Below are positions 33,846 to 35,306 of a DNA stretch of 35,306 nucleotides, piece by piece. Source of the DNA: CAVYYW01 sp963772845 (GTDB lineage Bacteria > Bacillota > Bacilli > Bacillales > Sporolactobacillaceae); the NCBI GenBank assembly GCA_963772845.1, contig CAVYYW010000015.1:1-35306 (forward strand), in the 5' to 3' direction. The notes under the pieces are model-generated. The model saw nothing but the letters and a program-made list of their open reading frames with translations. It searched no databases and was not told the origin of the DNA. Every line of letters starts with the position of its first letter. Within the stretch, counting starts at the first letter, position 1. Position numbers and translations under genes: made by a program.

Positions 33846-34207
33846 CACTGAAAAAGTCCACGATTTAAAAGTACAGAATCCGCTCGCTTTTCGCGGAAGA
33901 ACATCCAAACCTTCAGTTGTCTCGGCTCCAGTTATTCCAGTTGAGTAATGCGAAGGACATTTCTGTGAATTCCGGTGGCCCTCCGTCCATTATTTCCCAA
34001 ATGAACGCCCTTTTTCCTGCTTTTTGACCCCGTTTGGTCGTTCATCGACCTTATGAACGCCCTTTTTCCTGATTTTGACCCCGTTTGGTCGTTCATCGAC
34101 CTTATGAACGCCCTTTTTCCTGATTTTCGACCTCCTTTTGTCCTTCATAACCCTAACGAATGAAAGCGGAAATCAACAACCATGACGAATCCGTCGGACT
34201 TTTTCAG
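33846..34207. mobile_element. MITE-like element with terminal inverted repeats enclosing family A repeats (locus 2)
   Basis: CTGAAAAAGTCC (33848-33859) and GGACTTTTTCAG (34196-34207) are perfect 12-bp inverted ends, extended by ACG / CGTC. The 360-bp interior has no gene but contains a diverged copy of the locus 1 upstream flank (TTCCAG..GAGTAAT, GTCCATTAT..TCC..AAATGAACGCCC) and then family A repeats. The structure suggests a non-autonomous element, though no target-site duplication is obvious. Confidence 0.5.
34001..34150 (+). repeat. 52-bp tandem repeat array, family A, locus 2
   Basis: Three units start at 34001, 34053 and 34104, in the same orientation as and nearly identical to the array at 28062-28405. 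The last ends in the variant GTCCTTCAT, as does the last unit of locus 1. Confidence 0.9.
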
Positions 34208-34440
34208 GCATCCATAAAAAGGCACGGAGGTTTCTCCTAGCAGGGACAAATTTGCACATTAATTGGCATCATAATTAGCTATCGAAATCCAAGTGAATTT
34301 ACTCGAAAACACACAGAGTTTGGTCTGGTTTTTTCAAAGTGAATTTCCAGCAGATTATATGGGATTGTATGTTGAACCAACATTAAGGAGTTTGTGAAGG
34401 TTTATACTTAACCGAGCGATTCAGAAGGGTTTTATAAGAA
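34208..34440. other. Gene-free stretch upstream of the lipoprotein gene
   Basis: No supportable gene or strong hairpin. AT-rich from about 34250 onward. The promoter of the lipoprotein gene begins just after it. Confidence 0.35.
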
Positions 34441-34442
34441 TT

Positions 34443-34469
34443 TGAAACTTTTAATCTCGGTTGTTCGTA
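34443..34469 (+). promoter_or_regulatory. Sigma-W-type promoter of the lipoprotein gene
   Basis: TGAAAC (34443-34448), 17 bases, then CGTA (34466-34469): a full match to the sigma-W consensus, 40 bp before the gene start, and with the same spacing as the promoter ahead of the NfeD-flotillin operon. Confidence 0.6.
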
Positions 34470-34509
34470 TTTTTATTTTATGGATTATTTTTCTATTAGG
34501 AGGGGTATT

Positions 34510-35109
34510 TTGAAAAATATTTTATTTAAGTGTATTATATTTGCTGCTATATTTATGATGGTTGCAGGTTGTAATTCAGGTACTACTTCTGAAAATGGAA
34601 ATGCTAAAAGTAAAACAACAAGCACCTCAAAAAAGAACGGGAACGATTTAACCACTGAGAAAGAGAATGAAAAAACCATACAAACTTTTTTGAAAGTGGA
34701 AATCACAGGTCCGAACGACGAATTTAAAAAGGCATTTGAATTAAAACCAAACCAAGGACCCAACTTTTCCCTAATAAACGCGTATAACAAAAAGTTTTTT
34801 GAGCCCCTTTTATCAAAGAATTACTACAAAGAATTTATTAATAAAGGATACGAGGAACTCTTTTTGACCCCCGCTTACAAGAAAGGCTACCAATTCAAAG
34901 TGAAAAATATTAAAATAAAAAACGAAAAAGACTATTATAGCTGGACAGCAGAAGTAGACTACACAAAAGATGGCAAGACAAATACATCAACGACTTATGG
35001 CCACATCGATCTTAATGAAAACGGTAAAATCACATATGTTAGGTTTATTGATGGAGATAACGGACTAATGAAAATTTTAACTAGCCAACCCAAGAAAAAA
35101 ACAAGTTAA
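34510..35109 (+). CDS. Putative lipoprotein, unknown function
   Basis: With the start at TTG 34510 (AGGAGG at 34498-34503, six bases upstream) the 199-aa product has a clean lipoprotein signal peptide: MKNILFK, a hydrophobic core IIFAAIFMMV and the lipobox VAGC with the cysteine at residue 21. A frame ten codons longer from ATG 34480 would spoil the signal. After a Ser/Thr/Lys-rich linker (about 22-50) comes a domain of about 145 residues with no motif I know (YYKEFINKGYEELFLTPAYK, then YYSWTAEVDYTKDGKTNTS). It should be anchored to the outer face of the membrane. The sigma-W-like promoter suggests induction by envelope stress. Confidence 0.82.
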   Translation: MKNILFKCIIFAAIFMMVAGCNSGTTSENGNAKSKTTSTSKKNGNDLTTEKENEKTIQTFLKVEITGPNDEFKKAFELKPNQGPNFSLINAYNKKFFEPLLSKNYYKEFINKGYEELFLTPAYKKGYQFKVKNIKIKNEKDYYSWTAEVDYTKDGKTNTSTTYGHIDLNENGKITYVRFIDGDNGLMKILTSQPKKKTS

Positions 35110-35129
35110 ACCTGTTTATCCTATAAAAT

Positions 35130-35168
35130 TAGGATGCCAATTATTATGCGAATTGGCATCCCTTTTCG
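35130..35168 (+). terminator. Terminator of the lipoprotein gene
   Basis: GGATGCCAATT/AATTGGCATCC perfect 11-bp stem followed by CTTTTCGTTT. Confidence 0.85.
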
Positions 35169-35219
35169 TTTACTTTTTAATGTCAAAACCGAACACGTTA
35201 ATGCTTCTTCGCACTTTTT

Positions 35220-35306
35220 TTAAACCAATCCAACAGAAGCGAGCAAAATTGCTACGACAACTGAAATAACAGGGATTAATACGGCGACGACAAAAATATC
35301 TCTATA
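35220..35306 (-). CDS. C-terminal end of a membrane protein, cut by the window edge
   Basis: A minus-strand frame enters from the window edge and stops at 35220-35222. The last 28 codons read as a hydrophobic helix (FVVAVLIPVISVVVAILL) ending ASVGLV, as in the last membrane segment of a transporter. Too short to identify. Confidence 0.5.
   Translation of the reverse strand, partial: YRDIFVVAVLIPVISVVVAILLASVGLV

Noticed and set aside
28062..34150. CRISPR array interpretation of the 52-bp repeats
   Set aside because: The units abut directly with no unique spacers, and no cas genes are present.
1..35306. tRNA, rRNA or riboswitch genes
   Set aside because: I found no tRNA-like cloverleaf, rRNA segment or recognisable riboswitch or T-box core in the intergenic regions by eye.

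Overview
The window looks like chromosome from a Bacillaceae bacterium (Bacillus or a close relative). This rests on the gene set (HtpG, SigL, a NfeD-flotillin pair of the YuaF/FloT type, DinB-family thiol transferases, a YtrA-type GntR/ABC operon, an ECF sigma/DUF4179 anti-sigma pair), on strong AGGAGG-type ribosome binding sites, and on many U-tailed hairpin terminators. The species cannot be read from the sequence. Most genes are on the minus strand and form short, separately terminated units.

Layout. 1-5.7 kb: a possible 59-aa ORF, a luciferase-like flavin oxidoreductase, an ECF sigma factor with its membrane anti-sigma factor and an autoregulatory-looking promoter, a GNAT acetyltransferase and a DHA2 drug-efflux permease. 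5.8-7.9 kb: a complete-looking actin-type DNA segregation cassette, made of a ParM-like ATPase, a ribbon-helix-helix ParR-like partner and an upstream array of GTAAACAT/GCAAACAT iterons. 8.3-14 kb: an extracellular type I pullulanase broken by three frameshifts, an RlmN-family 23S rRNA methyltransferase, and an AT-rich acyltransferase gene broken by two frameshifts. 14.4-16.7 kb: a kumamolisin-like S53 peptidase and an NmrA/SDR protein. 16.9-19.7 kb: a GntR-ABC transporter operon flanked by two copies of a REP-like repeat; its last gene is split at an A7 run. 19.8-22.3 kb: three DinB-fold proteins and a SAM methyltransferase. 22.4-24.6 kb: flotillin and NfeD behind a sigma-W-like promoter. 24.8-27.9 kb: two tiny membrane proteins, an FMN reductase and a large FAD-binding dehydrogenase. 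28-34.2 kb: htpG, a double-domain retropepsin-like protein and sigL, interleaved with two unrelated families of 52-bp tandem repeats. 34.5-35.3 kb: a lipoprotein behind a second sigma-W-like promoter, then the end of a membrane protein running off the window.

The least explained parts are the chromosomal ParMRC-like cassette and the repeat landscape around htpG and sigL. Both 52-bp repeat families carry 7-nt inverted arms at a period close to five helical turns. One shows a paired base change that preserves its hairpin. The other carries, in most copies, a 10-nt match to the Shine-Dalgarno/anti-Shine-Dalgarno sequence. Three loci contain frameshifts, several at A-runs, so real decay and sequencing indels must be told apart before these genes are called pseudogenes.
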